DNA of 64,000 nt from CF-39 sp035651155 (GTDB lineage: Bacteria > Chloroflexota > Limnocylindria > P2-11E), in NCBI GenBank assembly GCA_035651155.1, contig DASRGG010000031.1:1-64000 (forward strand). Reading direction: 5' to 3'. Of the stretch, positions 1 to 9,500 are shown piece after piece; the stretch's first letter is position 1, and the number at the start of each line of letters is the position of its first letter. Position numbers and translations under genes: made by a program. A model generated the notes under the pieces. The model was given only the letters and a program-made list of their open reading frames with translations. It did no database searches and was not told the DNA's origin.

Positions 1-79
1 CTGCGCTGGAGCGCCGCAGTCGCTCCAGCTCGGAACGTTCTGTGTCGCGCAGCTCGACCGCGAGCGGGGCAGTGGCCAT
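1..79 (-). CDS. 5' end of probable IS630-type transposase (partial)
   Basis: Only the first 26 codons are present; the gene runs off the left edge. The ATG is preceded by a good purine-rich ribosome site (GGAGGGAAG). The visible N-terminus contains ELRDTERSELERLRRSSA, which resembles the start of IS630-family transposases, where a D/E-rich segment is followed by ELERL and a basic helix. No catalytic DDE residue can be seen in this piece, so the family assignment is an inference from one short motif. It could instead be another small helical DNA-binding protein. Confidence 0.4.
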   Translation of the reverse strand, partial: MATAPLAVELRDTERSELERLRRSSA

Positions 80-137
80 GGTCTTCCCTCCAGCCTGACG
101 ATCGAGAGAAGCTTATCATGACTTACGGAACGGAACA

Positions 138-3100
138 CTAGCGCCTCCGCACCGGACGCCGCGCGGCGCGGCGCGCGGTCTTCCGCGGTGGCCCGCCGGC
201 GCCGAGGGCGGGGAGGCGCGAGGACCGGATGAGCGCGTCGAGGGCGGCCACGTCGCGCTGCACGAGCGCGTCCCACTTCGCCAGCTGGGCGTCGACGCGC
301 CGCGAGAGGTCCTCGAAGACGTCGCGCATGCCCTTCGTCGGGGCGAAGTCGGATCCGCCGATCGACCCGACGAGCGAGACGAGCTTCGCGTTGAGCTTCG
401 CGGGGTAGTTCAGCGTGTCCTGCCGGCTCTTCGCCTTGACCTGGACGAGCTCCTCCTCGATGGCGCTCGCCTTGCGCGCGAGAGCTTCGACGGCGTTCAC
501 CAGGCGCGACTGCCCGCCCTGATCGCTCGCGCGCGAGCCCCAGAGCTCGAGCTGCTTCTTCAGCTTGCGGATGGCGTTGACCGTGGCGTGGGTCTCGGAG
601 AGCTTCTGGTGCGCCCGCATCGCGAGCGCGAACTGCGCGTCGAGGTCGGCCTGTGTGCAAGGGACGCGCGGATCCTTTCGGATCTCGAACGACGTCTCGA
701 CGGTAGTGCCGTCGACCTCGAGCCGCGCGGTGTAGGTGCCGGGCGGCACCTGCGGGCCGACGAGCTGGTTCTCGAAGGCCTCCCACGTGCCACCCTCGCC
801 CTCGATCTTCGTCGCGTCCGGGTACCGCATGTTCCAGATGAACCGGTTGAGGCCGGCTTCGATCGCGACCTTCGGTTCCTTCGTGGGCGGCGCGGAGGCG
901 GTCCCCGTGGGCGCCGTCTTCGCGGGCTCGGGCTTCTTCGCTGCCGGCGCGGCCTCGGTCCGTTCGGGCGGAGCGCTCGTGAACTCGCGGATGAGCTTCC
1001 CGCGCGCGTCGTGCAGCGTGAGGCGCCCTGCGGTCCCCTCGTCGCGGAGCCAGTACTGGAGCACGACGCCCGGCGGAGGATTCGCGCCGGCGTCGATGTT
1101 GACGCGCACCTTCTCGCCGGTCGGGAGCTCGACCTGCCGGTACGTGACCATCGTGGCGCCGGTCATGTGGTAGTTCTTGCCGATCTTCGGCGGCTGCGGG
1201 AAGCCCATGTCCACGCGGTAGCGGACGACGGGCTTCGGCGTGAAGAGATGCACGGGCCCCTTCGCCCTCGCCGCGGCGAGCTCGTGGATCGGTGAGAGGT
1301 CGTCGAGGATCCAGAAGGAGCGGCCGTGCGTGGCGAGCACGAGCTCGCGGTCCTTGATCACGAGGTCGTGGATCGGCACGGCCGGCAGGTTGCCGCCGAG
1401 CCGCTGCCATCGCGCGCCGTCGTCGAACGAGACGTACAAGCCGGTCTCGGTGCCCGCGTACAGCAGGCCCCGCCGCTCGGGATCCTCGCGGATGACGCGC
1501 GTGAAGTCGTCGGCCGCGATCCCGTTCGTGATCTTCGTCCAGGTGCGGCCGTAATCCTTCGTCCGCCAGAGGTACGGCGCGAAGTCGTCGAGCTTGTAGC
1601 GGGTCGTCGCGACGTACGCCGTGCCCGCGTCGTGAGGCGACGGCTCGATGATCGAGACGAGGCTCCACGCCCTGACGCCTCTCGGCGTCACGTTCGTCCA
1701 GGTCTTCCCGTCGTCGCGCGATACGTGGATGAGCCCGTCGTCGCTGCCGGCCCAGAGCACGCCGCGCTGCGCGGGCGACTCCGCGAACGCGAAGATCGTG
1801 CAGTAGTACTCGGCGCCGGTGTTGTCCTTGGTGATCGGGCCGCCGGACGGTCCGAGCTTCGACGGATCGTTGCGCGTGAGATCCGGGCTGATCAGATCCC
1901 ACGACGCGCCCTCGTCGCGCGAGCGGAACACGCGGTTGGCGGTGTGATAGAGGACGCTCGGGTCGTGCGGCGACAGCACGATCGGGCAGGTCCACTGGAA
2001 GCGGTACTTCACCTCGCCGGCGCCCTCGCCCGCGCTCGACTCGGGCCAGACCATGACGTTGCGCGACTGGCCGGTGCGGCGGTCGTAGCGCGTGATGAGG
2101 CCCTGGTAGTTGCCGGCGAACACGATGTTCGGGTCGTCGGGTCGCACGGCGATGTAGCCCGACTCGCCGCCGCCCGCCGCGAACGCGTCCCCGGTGGTGA
2201 TGCCCGACGTGACCGAGCGGCTCGGGATCGAGATGGTGGTGTTGTCCTGCTGCGCGCCGTAGATGCGATACGGCGTCTGCGTGTCGGTGGTCACGTGGTA
2301 GAACTCCGCGGTCGGCTGGTTGTACACGCTCGACCACGTCTCGCCGCCGTTGAAGGTCACCACCGCGCCGCCGTCGTTGCCGTTGATCATCCGCAGCGGG
2401 TCCTTCGGATCGATCCACAGGTCGTGGTTGTCGCCGTGCGGGACGCTCATCACCTCGAACGTCTTGCCGCCGTCGCTGGACCGCCAGGCGTCGACGTTCA
2501 GGACCCATACCGTCTCCGGATCCTTCGGATCGGCGTAGATGTGGTGGTAATACCAGGCGCGCTGACGGAGGTTGCGGTCCTCGGAGCCCTTCGTCCACGT
2601 CTCGCCGTAGTCGTCGCTGCGATAGACCGCGCCGTCCTCGGCCTCGACGATCGCGTACACGCGTCCGCCGCGCGCCGCGGACGCGCTGACGCCGATCCTG
2701 CCCACCACGCCCTTTGGCAGGCCTTTGGCCCGGGTGATCTCGGTCCACGTGTCGCCGCCGTCGTTCGAGCGGAAGATGCCGCTGCCCGGACCACCGGACA
2801 CGAGCTCCCAGGGCCTGCGGATCGCCTCCCAGAAGGTCGCGTAGATGATCCGCGGGTTGTTCGGATCCAGGGAGAGGTCGACCGCGCCCGCCCGATCGTT
2901 CCGGTAGAGCACGCGCTTCCAGGTCGTGCCGCCGTCGCGCGAGCGGTAGACGCCGCGCTCCGGGTTGGCGCCGTGCGCGTGCCCGAGCGCCGCGACGTAG
3001 ACGGTGTCCGGGTCGCCGGGATGCACGCGGACCTTGCCGATGTTGCGCGTGCGCTCGAGCCCCAGGTGCGTCCAGGTCGCGCCCGCGTCGGTCGAGCGGT

Positions 3101-3461
3101 ACACCCCGTCGCCGTGCGACACGTTGCCGCGGATGCAGCTCTCGCCCATCCCGACGTAGATCACGTTCGGGTCGCTCTCGGCGACCGCGATCGCGCCGAC
3201 CGACGCGCGCTTGAAGAACCGGTCCGAGACGTTCTCCCAGTAGTGGCCGCCGTCGCCGGTCTTCCACACGCCACCGCCGGTCGAGCCGAAATAGAAGGTG
3301 TTGCGGTCGCGCGGGTCGCCGGCCACGGCTCCCACGCGCCCGCCGCGGAACGGGCCGGCCTGCCGCCATTCGAGCTTGTCGAGGATGCCGGCGGGCGAGC
3401 CGCCGCGCGTGGCGCGGTGCGTGCGAGACGTGCGTGTCGTGCGAGAACGGCGCGCGGGCAT
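138..3461 (-). CDS. VPS10/sortilin-like BNR-repeat beta-propeller protein
   Basis: This is a 1107-residue protein of the WD40/YVTN/BNR-like superfamily, often annotated as a VPS10-domain glycosyl hydrolase. Asp-box (BNR) signatures such as STDAGATW, SRDGGTTW and SNDGGDTW recur through roughly the first 700 residues, and imply two propellers. A conserved C-terminal module follows, with an FxWNMRYP-type motif near residue 850 and an alpha-helical tail rich in K, A and E. The chosen ATG has a GGGGAGGA ribosome site 7 nt upstream; a longer open frame upstream lacks one. No signal peptide is obvious because the N-terminus is Arg/Thr-rich, so export is uncertain. These proteins are common in soil bacteria and their substrates are mostly unknown. 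The asp-boxes alone do not prove hydrolase activity. Confidence 0.85.
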   Translation of the reverse strand: MPARRSRTTRTSRTHRATRGGSPAGILDKLEWRQAGPFRGGRVGAVAGDPRDRNTFYFGSTGGGVWKTGDGGHYWENVSDRFFKRASVGAIAVAESDPNVIYVGMGESCIRGNVSHGDGVYRSTDAGATWTHLGLERTRNIGKVRVHPGDPDTVYVAALGHAHGANPERGVYRSRDGGTTWKRVLYRNDRAGAVDLSLDPNNPRIIYATFWEAIRRPWELVSGGPGSGIFRSNDGGDTWTEITRAKGLPKGVVGRIGVSASAARGGRVYAIVEAEDGAVYRSDDYGETWTKGSEDRNLRQRAWYYHHIYADPKDPETVWVLNVDAWRSSDGGKTFEVMSVPHGDNHDLWIDPKDPLRMINGNDGGAVVTFNGGETWSSVYNQPTAEFYHVTTDTQTPYRIYGAQQDNTTISIPSRSVTSGITTGDAFAAGGGESGYIAVRPDDPNIVFAGNYQGLITRYDRRTGQSRNVMVWPESSAGEGAGEVKYRFQWTCPIVLSPHDPSVLYHTANRVFRSRDEGASWDLISPDLTRNDPSKLGPSGGPITKDNTGAEYYCTIFAFAESPAQRGVLWAGSDDGLIHVSRDDGKTWTNVTPRGVRAWSLVSIIEPSPHDAGTAYVATTRYKLDDFAPYLWRTKDYGRTWTKITNGIAADDFTRVIREDPERRGLLYAGTETGLYVSFDDGARWQRLGGNLPAVPIHDLVIKDRELVLATHGRSFWILDDLSPIHELAAARAKGPVHLFTPKPVVRYRVDMGFPQPPKIGKNYHMTGATMVTYRQVELPTGEKVRVNIDAGANPPPGVVLQYWLRDEGTAGRLTLHDARGKLIREFTSAPPERTEAAPAAKKPEPAKTAPTGTASAPPTKEPKVAIEAGLNRFIWNMRYPDATKIEGEGGTWEAFENQLVGPQVPPGTYTARLEVDGTTVETSFEIRKDPRVPCTQADLDAQFALAMRAHQKLSETHATVNAIRKLKKQLELWGSRASDQGGQSRLVNAVEALARKASAIEEELVQVKAKSRQDTLNYPAKLNAKLVSLVGSIGGSDFAPTKGMRDVFEDLSRRVDAQLAKWDALVQRDVAALDALIRSSRLPALGAGGPPRKTARRAARRPVRRR

Positions 3462-3498
3462 GACGAAGTCCTCCCCTGGCCTGGACTGCCCCGTGAGC

Positions 3499-3515
3499 CT
3501 AGTCGTTCTGACTAG
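3499..3515. promoter_or_regulatory. Perfect inverted repeat between divergent genes
   Basis: CTAGTC-N5-GACTAG is a perfect 6-bp dyad with a 5-bp spacer. It lies between the divergent BNR-protein and DedA genes. The right arm runs into TAGACT, a plausible -10 element for the DedA gene. It could be a repressor operator, but no cognate regulator is identifiable. Confidence 0.35.
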
Positions 3516-3526
3516 ACTGCGTCCGG

Positions 3527-4156
3527 CTGCCTCTGCTGTTCGCTCCACTCCTCCGCGCGATCCTCGCCGCGATCGCGGCGCATCAGTACGTCACGCTGTT
3601 CGGCGTCATCGCGATCGAAGAAGCCGGCGTGCCGCTCCCGGTCCCCGGCGATCTCGTCATCGCGTACTACGGATGGCGCGCCTCGGGCGATCCGTTCGAG
3701 CTCGCGCAGGTGGTCCTCGCGTGCGCGCTCGGGTCGACCGCCGGCACGCTCGCGCCATACGCGCTCGCGCGGCGGTTCGGCAGGCGGGCCGCGGAGCGCG
3801 CCGCGGGCTGGCTCGACATCGATCCGAAGCACGTCGAGTCGCTCACGCGACGCGTCGATCGGCTCGGCTTCCGAGGCGTGCTGCTCGCGCGGCTCGTCCC
3901 CGGTCTTCGCGTCGCGGTCTCGCTCGTTGCCGGCACGGCGCGCGTGCCGGTCGCCGCGTTCTCGTCGGGCGTGTTCGTCGCGGCGGCACTGTACTGGACG
4001 GGCTGGGCTCTGCTCGGCGCGATCGTCGGACCGCGCGTCGAGGACGTCGTGAGCCCGGCGTACGTCCGCGTCATCGCCGTCGCGATCCCGATCGTGGTAG
4101 CGCTCCTGTTCGCCGGACGCCTGCTGTGGGCCAGACGGAGGCGGCGGCGCGCATAG
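3527..4156 (+). CDS. DedA-family membrane protein
   Basis: This is a polytopic inner-membrane protein of the DedA/VTT (SNARE-associated) family, about 209 residues. The family hallmark EEAGVPLPVPGD is followed by hydrophobic segments and by ARLVPGLRV, the conserved Arg-Pro-Gly-Arg motif of DedA. The family acts in membrane homeostasis and undecaprenyl-phosphate or phospholipid translocation. The first usual start (GTG at 3629) would fall inside the EEAG-VPLP motif and cut off the first helix. The true start is therefore upstream, probably a CTG on a nearly leaderless transcript; 3527 is the best guess. A very basic C-terminus (six Arg) follows the last helix. Confidence 0.8.
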   Translation: MPLLFAPLLRAILAAIAAHQYVTLFGVIAIEEAGVPLPVPGDLVIAYYGWRASGDPFELAQVVLACALGSTAGTLAPYALARRFGRRAAERAAGWLDIDPKHVESLTRRVDRLGFRGVLLARLVPGLRVAVSLVAGTARVPVAAFSSGVFVAAALYWTGWALLGAIVGPRVEDVVSPAYVRVIAVAIPIVVALLFAGRLLWARRRRRRA

Positions 4157-4166
4157 ACTCGCGGGC

Positions 4167-4808
4167 GTGTCGAGCTGCTGCGGACCGGGAGATCTCGACG
4201 ACATCTTCGGCCCTGGGCGTGCGCGATCCGACGCCCGCCGCTACCTACGGAAGGGCCTCAGCGGACACGGCCGCACGATCGTCGACGTCGTTCGCGCCCA
4301 CGGGATCGCCGGTCGCACCGTGCTCGAGATCGGCGGAGGCATCGGCGACGTCGGCCTCGCGCTGCTCGAGGCCGGAGCATCGCGCGCCGTCAACGTGGAG
4401 CTGTCCCGCGGCTACGAGGACGCCGCGCGTCAGCTGATCGAGCGGAGCGGATCAGCCGCGCGCGTGGAGCGTGAGATCGGCGACTTCGTGCGCGAGGCGG
4501 GACGCATCGCGAGCGCCGACGCCGTCATCCTCGACCGCGTCGTGTGCTGCTATCCGGACTCCGCGGCGCTCGTGTCGGCCGCCGCCGGCCACGCGCGCGA
4601 GATCCTCGTGCTCACGTTCCCGGTCGACCGCTGGTGGACGCGCCTCGGGCGCGGGCTCATCAACGTCTGGCCGCGCCTGCGCGGCTCGCGCTTCCGCTTC
4701 TACGTCCACCCGGCGCGCACGGTCGTCGGCGCGGCGGAGGCCGCGGGCCTGCGCCTTCGCGAACGGCGCGTCGGCATCCTCTGGCAGCTGCTCGTGTTCA
4801 CCCGCTGA
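4167..4808 (+). CDS. Class I SAM-dependent methyltransferase
   Basis: This 213-residue protein starts at GTG 10 nt after the DedA gene. Motif I is VLEIGGGIGDVGLALLEAG (residues about 50-68), followed by an acidic residue ending strand beta-2 (NVELS) and a motif resembling DAVILDRVVCCYPD. That last segment occurs in magnesium-protoporphyrin O-methyltransferase-like proteins of non-phototrophs. The N-terminal MSSCCGPGDLDDIFG also matches that subgroup. The substrate is unknown and there are no tetrapyrrole genes nearby. It is probably co-transcribed with the DedA gene. Confidence 0.8.
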   Translation: MSSCCGPGDLDDIFGPGRARSDARRYLRKGLSGHGRTIVDVVRAHGIAGRTVLEIGGGIGDVGLALLEAGASRAVNVELSRGYEDAARQLIERSGSAARVEREIGDFVREAGRIASADAVILDRVVCCYPDSAALVSAAAGHAREILVLTFPVDRWWTRLGRGLINVWPRLRGSRFRFYVHPARTVVGAAEAAGLRLRERRVGILWQLLVFTR

Positions 4809-5276
4809 TCACCAGCGGTGGTAGGCGGGGTGGCCCGGCTTCACCGCGACGAAGGTCCCGCGCGAGGTGGCGCACACCTTCCCGCCGGCGATCAGCTCGG
4901 CCTCCACGACCGCGCGATCGTCTCCCACCTCGACCGGGCGCGCGACGATCTCGATGTCGCCGTCGGTCGGCGTCGGCCGGCGGAGCGCGATCGCGTATTC
5001 CGCGGTCACGGTGCACGGCGGCGTGTCCGCTCCGGACCTCCGCATGAGGTGGTACGTCGCGGTCCAGTTGGAGTGGCAGTCCATGAGCGTGCCGATGACG
5101 CCGCCCGAGAGCGCGCCGTCGTACGCCTCGTGGTACTTCGCGGCGTGCCAGGTCGCGACGACCGACCCGTCGTCGCGCGCGTGGCTCTTCACGCGGAGGC
5201 CGCGCTCGTTGCGCGGCCCGCAGCCGAAGCACGTGCCGTTGGGCGCGTAGCGGTCCTGGAGCGCCTTCCCGTCCAT
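4809..5276 (-). CDS. PaaI-type hotdog-fold thioesterase
   Basis: This is a 155-residue single hotdog domain. It begins MDGKALQDRYAPNGTCFGCG, a conserved Cys-containing opening of one hotdog subfamily. It then has the YDGALSGGVIGTLMDCHSNW segment, which corresponds to the core helix of PaaI/YbgC-like acyl-CoA thioesterases. It converges with the methyltransferase gene with no gap. An in-frame ATG at 5363 has a better ribosome site (GGAAGG). Using it would leave only 14 bp to the divergent helicase and add a 29-residue segment unlike the family, so 5276 was preferred. The substrate is not predictable. Confidence 0.75.
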   Translation of the reverse strand: MDGKALQDRYAPNGTCFGCGPRNERGLRVKSHARDDGSVVATWHAAKYHEAYDGALSGGVIGTLMDCHSNWTATYHLMRRSGADTPPCTVTAEYAIALRRPTPTDGDIEIVARPVEVGDDRAVVEAELIAGGKVCATSRGTFVAVKPGHPAYHRW

Positions 5277-5377
5277 CGAGCCGAGGGTATCGCGCACGGC
5301 TCGGCGGGCGCCTCTCGCGCTGCGACCAAATACGGTCCCTTGACGGTCGAACGTGCGTTCCATATCGTCGCCTTCCC

Positions 5378-7702
5378 TTGAGAACGTCCGTTCGGTTCCC
5401 CGCCCGCACCAGCCTCGAGCAGATCCTCGACGGCCTCGCACGCGACACGGCGTTCCAGGAGATGGTCACGCGCTGGGAGCGCATCCCCGCGAAGCCGGCG
5501 CGCTCCGCGCCGTTCCCGGAATGGCTCGACGGGCGCATCGCGGCGGCGCTGCGGCGGCGCGGCATCGGCGAGCTGTACTCGCACCAGGTCGCCGCGCTCG
5601 AGTCGACGCGGGCGGGCCGGCACACGGTCGTCGTCACGCCCACGGCCTCGGGCAAGACGCTCTGCTACAACTTGCCGGTCCTCGACGCGATCGCCAAGGA
5701 CCGCTCGGCCCGCGCGCTCTACATCTTCCCGACGAAAGCGCTCTCACAGGACCAGCTCGCCGAGATCGAGCGCGAGTCCACCGACATGGACATCGACCTT
5801 GCGACCTACACGTACGACGGCGATACGTCGCCCGCGGTGCGCGCGGCGATCCGCAGCGCCGGGCATGTGGTCATCACGAACCCCGACATGCTCCACACCG
5901 GGATCCTCCCCCATCACACCAAGTGGGTGAAGCTCTTCGAGAACCTCCGCTACGTCGTCCTCGACGAGCTTCACATCTACCGCGGGGTGTTCGGCAGCCA
6001 CGTCGCCAACGTGCTCCGGCGGCTGCGGCGCGTCTGCGAGTTCTACGGATCGCATCCGGTCTTCATCTGCACCTCGGCCACGATCGCGAATCCCGACGAG
6101 CTCGCGCGCCGCCACGTGGAAGACGACGTCGTCGTCATCGACGAGTCCGGCGCGCCGCGCGGCGAGAAAGTCCTGGTCTTCGTCAACCCGCCCGTCGTGA
6201 ACCGCAACCTCGGCGTCCGCAAGAGCGCGCTCCTCACGGGCCGCGACATCGCGGCCACCCTCCTCGCGTCGGGCGTGCAGACGATCGCGTTCGCGAAGTC
6301 CCGCGTGCAGACCGAGCTGCTGCTCACGTACTTGCGTGCCCGCTTCCCGCAGCCGCAGTGGCCCTCCGACCTCATCCGCGGATACCGCGGCGGCTACCTG
6401 CCGTCCGAGCGGCGCGCGATCGAGCGCGGCCTGCGTGACGGCACGGTACGGGGCGTCGTCTCGACCAACGCGCTCGAGCTCGGCATCGACATCGGCGCGC
6501 TGCAGGCGGCGGTCCTCCTCGGCTACCCGGGGACGGTGGCGTCGACCTGGCAGCAGATGGGGCGCGCCGGACGGCGCGAGGACCTGTCCGCCGCGTTCCT
6601 CGTCGCGACCTCGTCGCCGACGGATCAGTACGTGGTGCGGCACCCCGAGTACGTGCTCGACCGCTCGCCCGAAGCGGGCCTCGTGAACCCCGACAACCTC
6701 CACGTCCTCGTGCAGCACCTGAAGTGCGCGGCCTTCGAGATCCCGTTCGAGGCGCGGGAGCGCTTCGGGACCGAGGACACGCCCGGAGTGCTCGCCTACC
6801 TCGACGAGCAGGGCGTGCTGCACGAGGCGGGTGGCAAATACCACTGGTCGGATCAGGCCTTCCCGGCCGAGGCGATGTCGCTGCGGACCGCGACGAACGA
6901 CAACGTCGTCATCGTCGACACGACCGGACCGGCGCCGCGCACGATCGGATCGGAGTATCACGACGGCAAAGCCCGGGTGATCGGGGAGATCGACCGATTC
7001 GCCGCGCAGGTGCTGCTGCACGAGCAGGCCATCTACCTCCACGAGTCGAAGCAGTTCCAGGTCGAGCGGCTCGACTGGGAGAACGCGAAGGCCTACGTGC
7101 GCGAGGTGAAGGTCGACTACTACACCCAGGCGGAGCTCGCCGCGCGCATCCGCGTCATCGACGAGTTCGATCGGCGCCCCGCGTCACGGGGGTTCGATCT
7201 CGCGCACGGCGAGGTCCTCGTGTCGACGCTCACCTCCCTCTACAAGAAGCTCACGCTGTACACGCACGAGAACGTCGGCTGGGGGAAGATCCACCTCCCC
7301 GAGCAGGAGCTCCAGACGACGTCGTTCTGGTGCTCGCTCCCCGAGCGCGCCGTGGCGGGATGGCCGAAGGAGCGCGTCGAGGTCGCGCTCGCGGGGCTCG
7401 GAAATCTGCTGCACGGCCTCGCGCCGCTGCTCCTCATGAGCGACCCGCACGACCTCGGCCTCGCGGTCGAGGTGCGCTCGCCGCACACGGAGCGTCCGAC
7501 GATCTACCTGTTCGACATGACGCCCGGAGGGATCGGCTTCTCCGAGCGCCTGTTCAGGAGCGCGTCCGCGCTCTTCGACCGCGCGCGCGAGCACCTCGCG
7601 GCCTGCGGCTGTGGCACGGGATGCCCCTCCTGCGTCGGCCCGGCCTACGCCCTCGGAGCGGACGTTCGCGAATCTGTCGCGCACCTGCTGGCCGCGACAT
7701 GA
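5378..7702 (+). CDS. mrfA: MrfA-type DEAD/DEAH-box helicase with C-terminal Cys cluster
   Basis: This 774-residue superfamily 2 helicase is of the YprA/MrfA type. In Bacillus this type acts with MrfB in repair of mitomycin adducts and crosslinks. Walker A is TPTASGKT (about residue 88) and the DEAH-like box is LDELH (about residue 195). Conserved motif VI is QQMGRAGRREDLSAAF. The C-terminal MrfA-specific zinc domain is shown by CGCGTGCPSC near residue 750. The start is TTG with no strong ribosome site, but downstream ATGs would remove conserved N-terminal sequence. The stop codon overlaps the start of the mrfB-like gene (ATGA), so the two proteins are translationally coupled. Confidence 0.9.
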   Translation: MRTSVRFPARTSLEQILDGLARDTAFQEMVTRWERIPAKPARSAPFPEWLDGRIAAALRRRGIGELYSHQVAALESTRAGRHTVVVTPTASGKTLCYNLPVLDAIAKDRSARALYIFPTKALSQDQLAEIERESTDMDIDLATYTYDGDTSPAVRAAIRSAGHVVITNPDMLHTGILPHHTKWVKLFENLRYVVLDELHIYRGVFGSHVANVLRRLRRVCEFYGSHPVFICTSATIANPDELARRHVEDDVVVIDESGAPRGEKVLVFVNPPVVNRNLGVRKSALLTGRDIAATLLASGVQTIAFAKSRVQTELLLTYLRARFPQPQWPSDLIRGYRGGYLPSERRAIERGLRDGTVRGVVSTNALELGIDIGALQAAVLLGYPGTVASTWQQMGRAGRREDLSAAFLVATSSPTDQYVVRHPEYVLDRSPEAGLVNPDNLHVLVQHLKCAAFEIPFEARERFGTEDTPGVLAYLDEQGVLHEAGGKYHWSDQAFPAEAMSLRTATNDNVVIVDTTGPAPRTIGSEYHDGKARVIGEIDRFAAQVLLHEQAIYLHESKQFQVERLDWENAKAYVREVKVDYYTQAELAARIRVIDEFDRRPASRGFDLAHGEVLVSTLTSLYKKLTLYTHENVGWGKIHLPEQELQTTSFWCSLPERAVAGWPKERVEVALAGLGNLLHGLAPLLLMSDPHDLGLAVEVRSPHTERPTIYLFDMTPGGIGFSERLFRSASALFDRAREHLAACGCGTGCPSCVGPAYALGADVRESVAHLLAAT

Positions 7703-8832
7703 CGACCGATCTGCGCGAGCGCATCGCGCTGATCGTCGCTCGCGATCGGGCTCGGGACGCGCGCGTTGCGGCGGAGCGGCTCCCGGGCGGCACGCTGCCC
7801 GGCGGTGGTGAGGGTTTCGCTGCCGCCGGGGCGCGCGTCCCGGGCACAGCGTTCGAGGTGCGAGAGCGGCGGATCGCAGTCGACGATCTGGGCTTGGAGA
7901 TCGTCGGAAGGGGAGCCTGCGATCCGCTCCTCTTGGCGCACCTCGGGCTCAAGGGCGATGCGCCGGGCCGCTGGCAGGACGTCCTCTTCCTCGATACCGA
8001 GACCACCGGCCTCGCGGGCGGGACCGGGACGTACGTCTTCCTCATCGGCGTCGCGTGGATCGCCGACGGCGAGCTCGTCCTGCGGCAGCACCTGCTGCGC
8101 GACCTCGGCGCGGAGCACGCCTTCGTCGAGCATCTGAAAGCCGAGCTCGAGCCCTTCCGCGCCTGCGCGTCGTACAACGGCAAGACCTTCGACCTCCCGC
8201 TGCTGCGCACGCGGTTCGTCATGACCATCCGCAGCGAGCTCGCCGTCGACGAGTCGCACCTCGACCTGCTCCACCCGGCGCGGCGCCTCTGGAAGGACCG
8301 CTTCGGCTCGACGACCCTGCGCCAGCTCGAGGAGAGCGTGCTCGACGACGGGCGCGTCACCGATATCCCCGGCTCGCTCATCCCCGACGCGTACTTCCAC
8401 TACCTGCGGCGCGGAGGCGAGGCGATCATCGCGCCCGTCCTCGAGCACAACGCGCGCGACGTCGTGTCGCTCGTCCGCATCGCCGACCACGTGGCGCGCG
8501 CGGTGCTCGCGGCGCGGACCGGTCGCGCACCCTCGCACGCACCCGCGGCGTTCGCGCTCGCGCGCGTCTTCGAGCGAACCGGCGAGCTCGACGCCGCCTA
8601 CACCTGCTACGAGAGCGCCTACTACGACGGCGACAACACGCTGCGCGTCCGCCTGGCGCTCCCCTACGCGCGCGCGCTCGAGCGGCGCGGCGAACGCGAT
8701 CGCGTCGTGCGCATGCTCGAGACGCTCCTCGCGCTCGGCCTCGGTTCGCCGCGCTGGCGCGAGCAGGCCGAGAGCAGGTTGCGCAGACTCGCGAGGAAGA
8801 CATGGCCGAGCCCGCTCGCGACCGCAAGCTGA
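7699..8832 (+). CDS. mrfB: MrfB-type DEDDh exonuclease with TPR-like tail
   Basis: This 377-residue protein starts at the ATG that overlaps the helicase stop. FLDTETTGLAGGTGTYVF (from about residue 97) is the ExoI motif of the YprB/MrfB ribonuclease H-like family. The acidic pair is D99/E101. Further catalytic segments are SYNGKTFDLPLL and HNARDVVSL. The C-terminal third (ARVFERTGELDAAYTCYESA and following) looks like TPR helices, as in YprB. The helicase-exonuclease order matches the Bacillus mrfAB operon. Confidence 0.88.
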   Translation: MTTDLRERIALIVARDRARDARVAAERLPGGTLPGGGEGFAAAGARVPGTAFEVRERRIAVDDLGLEIVGRGACDPLLLAHLGLKGDAPGRWQDVLFLDTETTGLAGGTGTYVFLIGVAWIADGELVLRQHLLRDLGAEHAFVEHLKAELEPFRACASYNGKTFDLPLLRTRFVMTIRSELAVDESHLDLLHPARRLWKDRFGSTTLRQLEESVLDDGRVTDIPGSLIPDAYFHYLRRGGEAIIAPVLEHNARDVVSLVRIADHVARAVLAARTGRAPSHAPAAFALARVFERTGELDAAYTCYESAYYDGDNTLRVRLALPYARALERRGERDRVVRMLETLLALGLGSPRWREQAESRLRRLARKTWPSPLATAS

Positions 8833-9461
8833 CGATCCGGCCGCTCTCCGCCTCGCGCGTCGAGGACGTGAAGACGGTCACCCGCGGAACGTGGGGCGCG
8901 CAGTGCTGGGACCTGTTCCCCCGCTTCACCGTCGCCCAGCAGCGCGCGCTCGGCATCGCCGGCAAGCAGACCAGGGAGGTCGAGGCCCGCCGGAAGGCGA
9001 TCCTCGCGAAGCTCGCGAGGCGACGGAGGAGCAGCGCCGGGCTGGTCGCCTACAAGGATGGCGAGCCGATCGGCTGGATCTCCCTCGGCCCGCGCTTCGA
9101 TTTCGCGCGGATCGACGCTTCGCGCGCGACGCCGCCGGTCGACGACGTCGCGGTCTGGGTCGTCCCGTGCATCACCGTCCGCCGCGGTCATCGCGGCTCC
9201 GGCGTGGCCGTCGCGATGATCCGTGCCGCGGTCGAGTACGCCGCGAAGCGCGGCGCGCCGGCCGTCGAGGCCTATCCGCGCGCCGGCGCGAAGCGCGTGC
9301 ACGACGACTTCGCGTTCTTCGGCACCGAGGCGATGTTCCGCAAGGCCGGCTTCCGCCGGGTCCGCGGGGTGCTTCCGCGCCTGCCCAGGGGCTGGACGCC
9401 CCGCGTGACCATGCGCGCGACGGCCGCGCGTCCGCGTCGAATGCGACGCGGGACGACGTGA
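8802..9461 (+). CDS. GNAT-family N-acetyltransferase
   Basis: This 219-residue protein starts inside the 3' end of the mrfB-like gene (31-nt overlap) with a GAGGAAG ribosome site. The acetyl-CoA binding region is visible as TVRRGHRGSGVAVAMIRAAV, followed by AAKRGAPAVEAYP and a late FFGTEAMFRKAGFRRV typical of GNAT strand beta-5/helix alpha-4. The overlap implies co-transcription with mrfAB, but no functional link to repair can be read from the sequence. The substrate is unknown. Confidence 0.8.
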   Translation: MAEPARDRKLTIRPLSASRVEDVKTVTRGTWGAQCWDLFPRFTVAQQRALGIAGKQTREVEARRKAILAKLARRRRSSAGLVAYKDGEPIGWISLGPRFDFARIDASRATPPVDDVAVWVVPCITVRRGHRGSGVAVAMIRAAVEYAAKRGAPAVEAYPRAGAKRVHDDFAFFGTEAMFRKAGFRRVRGVLPRLPRGWTPRVTMRATAARPRRMRRGTT

Positions 9462-9500
9462 CAGGACCGCGGCGGCCGATCGCGGCGCACACTTCCGCCC

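Noticed and set aside
588..3515. Long plus-strand open frames (up to 729 codons) opposite the BNR protein
   Set aside because: They are Arg/Ala/Val-rich antisense frames typical of high-GC DNA, with no motifs. The minus strand has clear asp-box repeats and a ribosome site.
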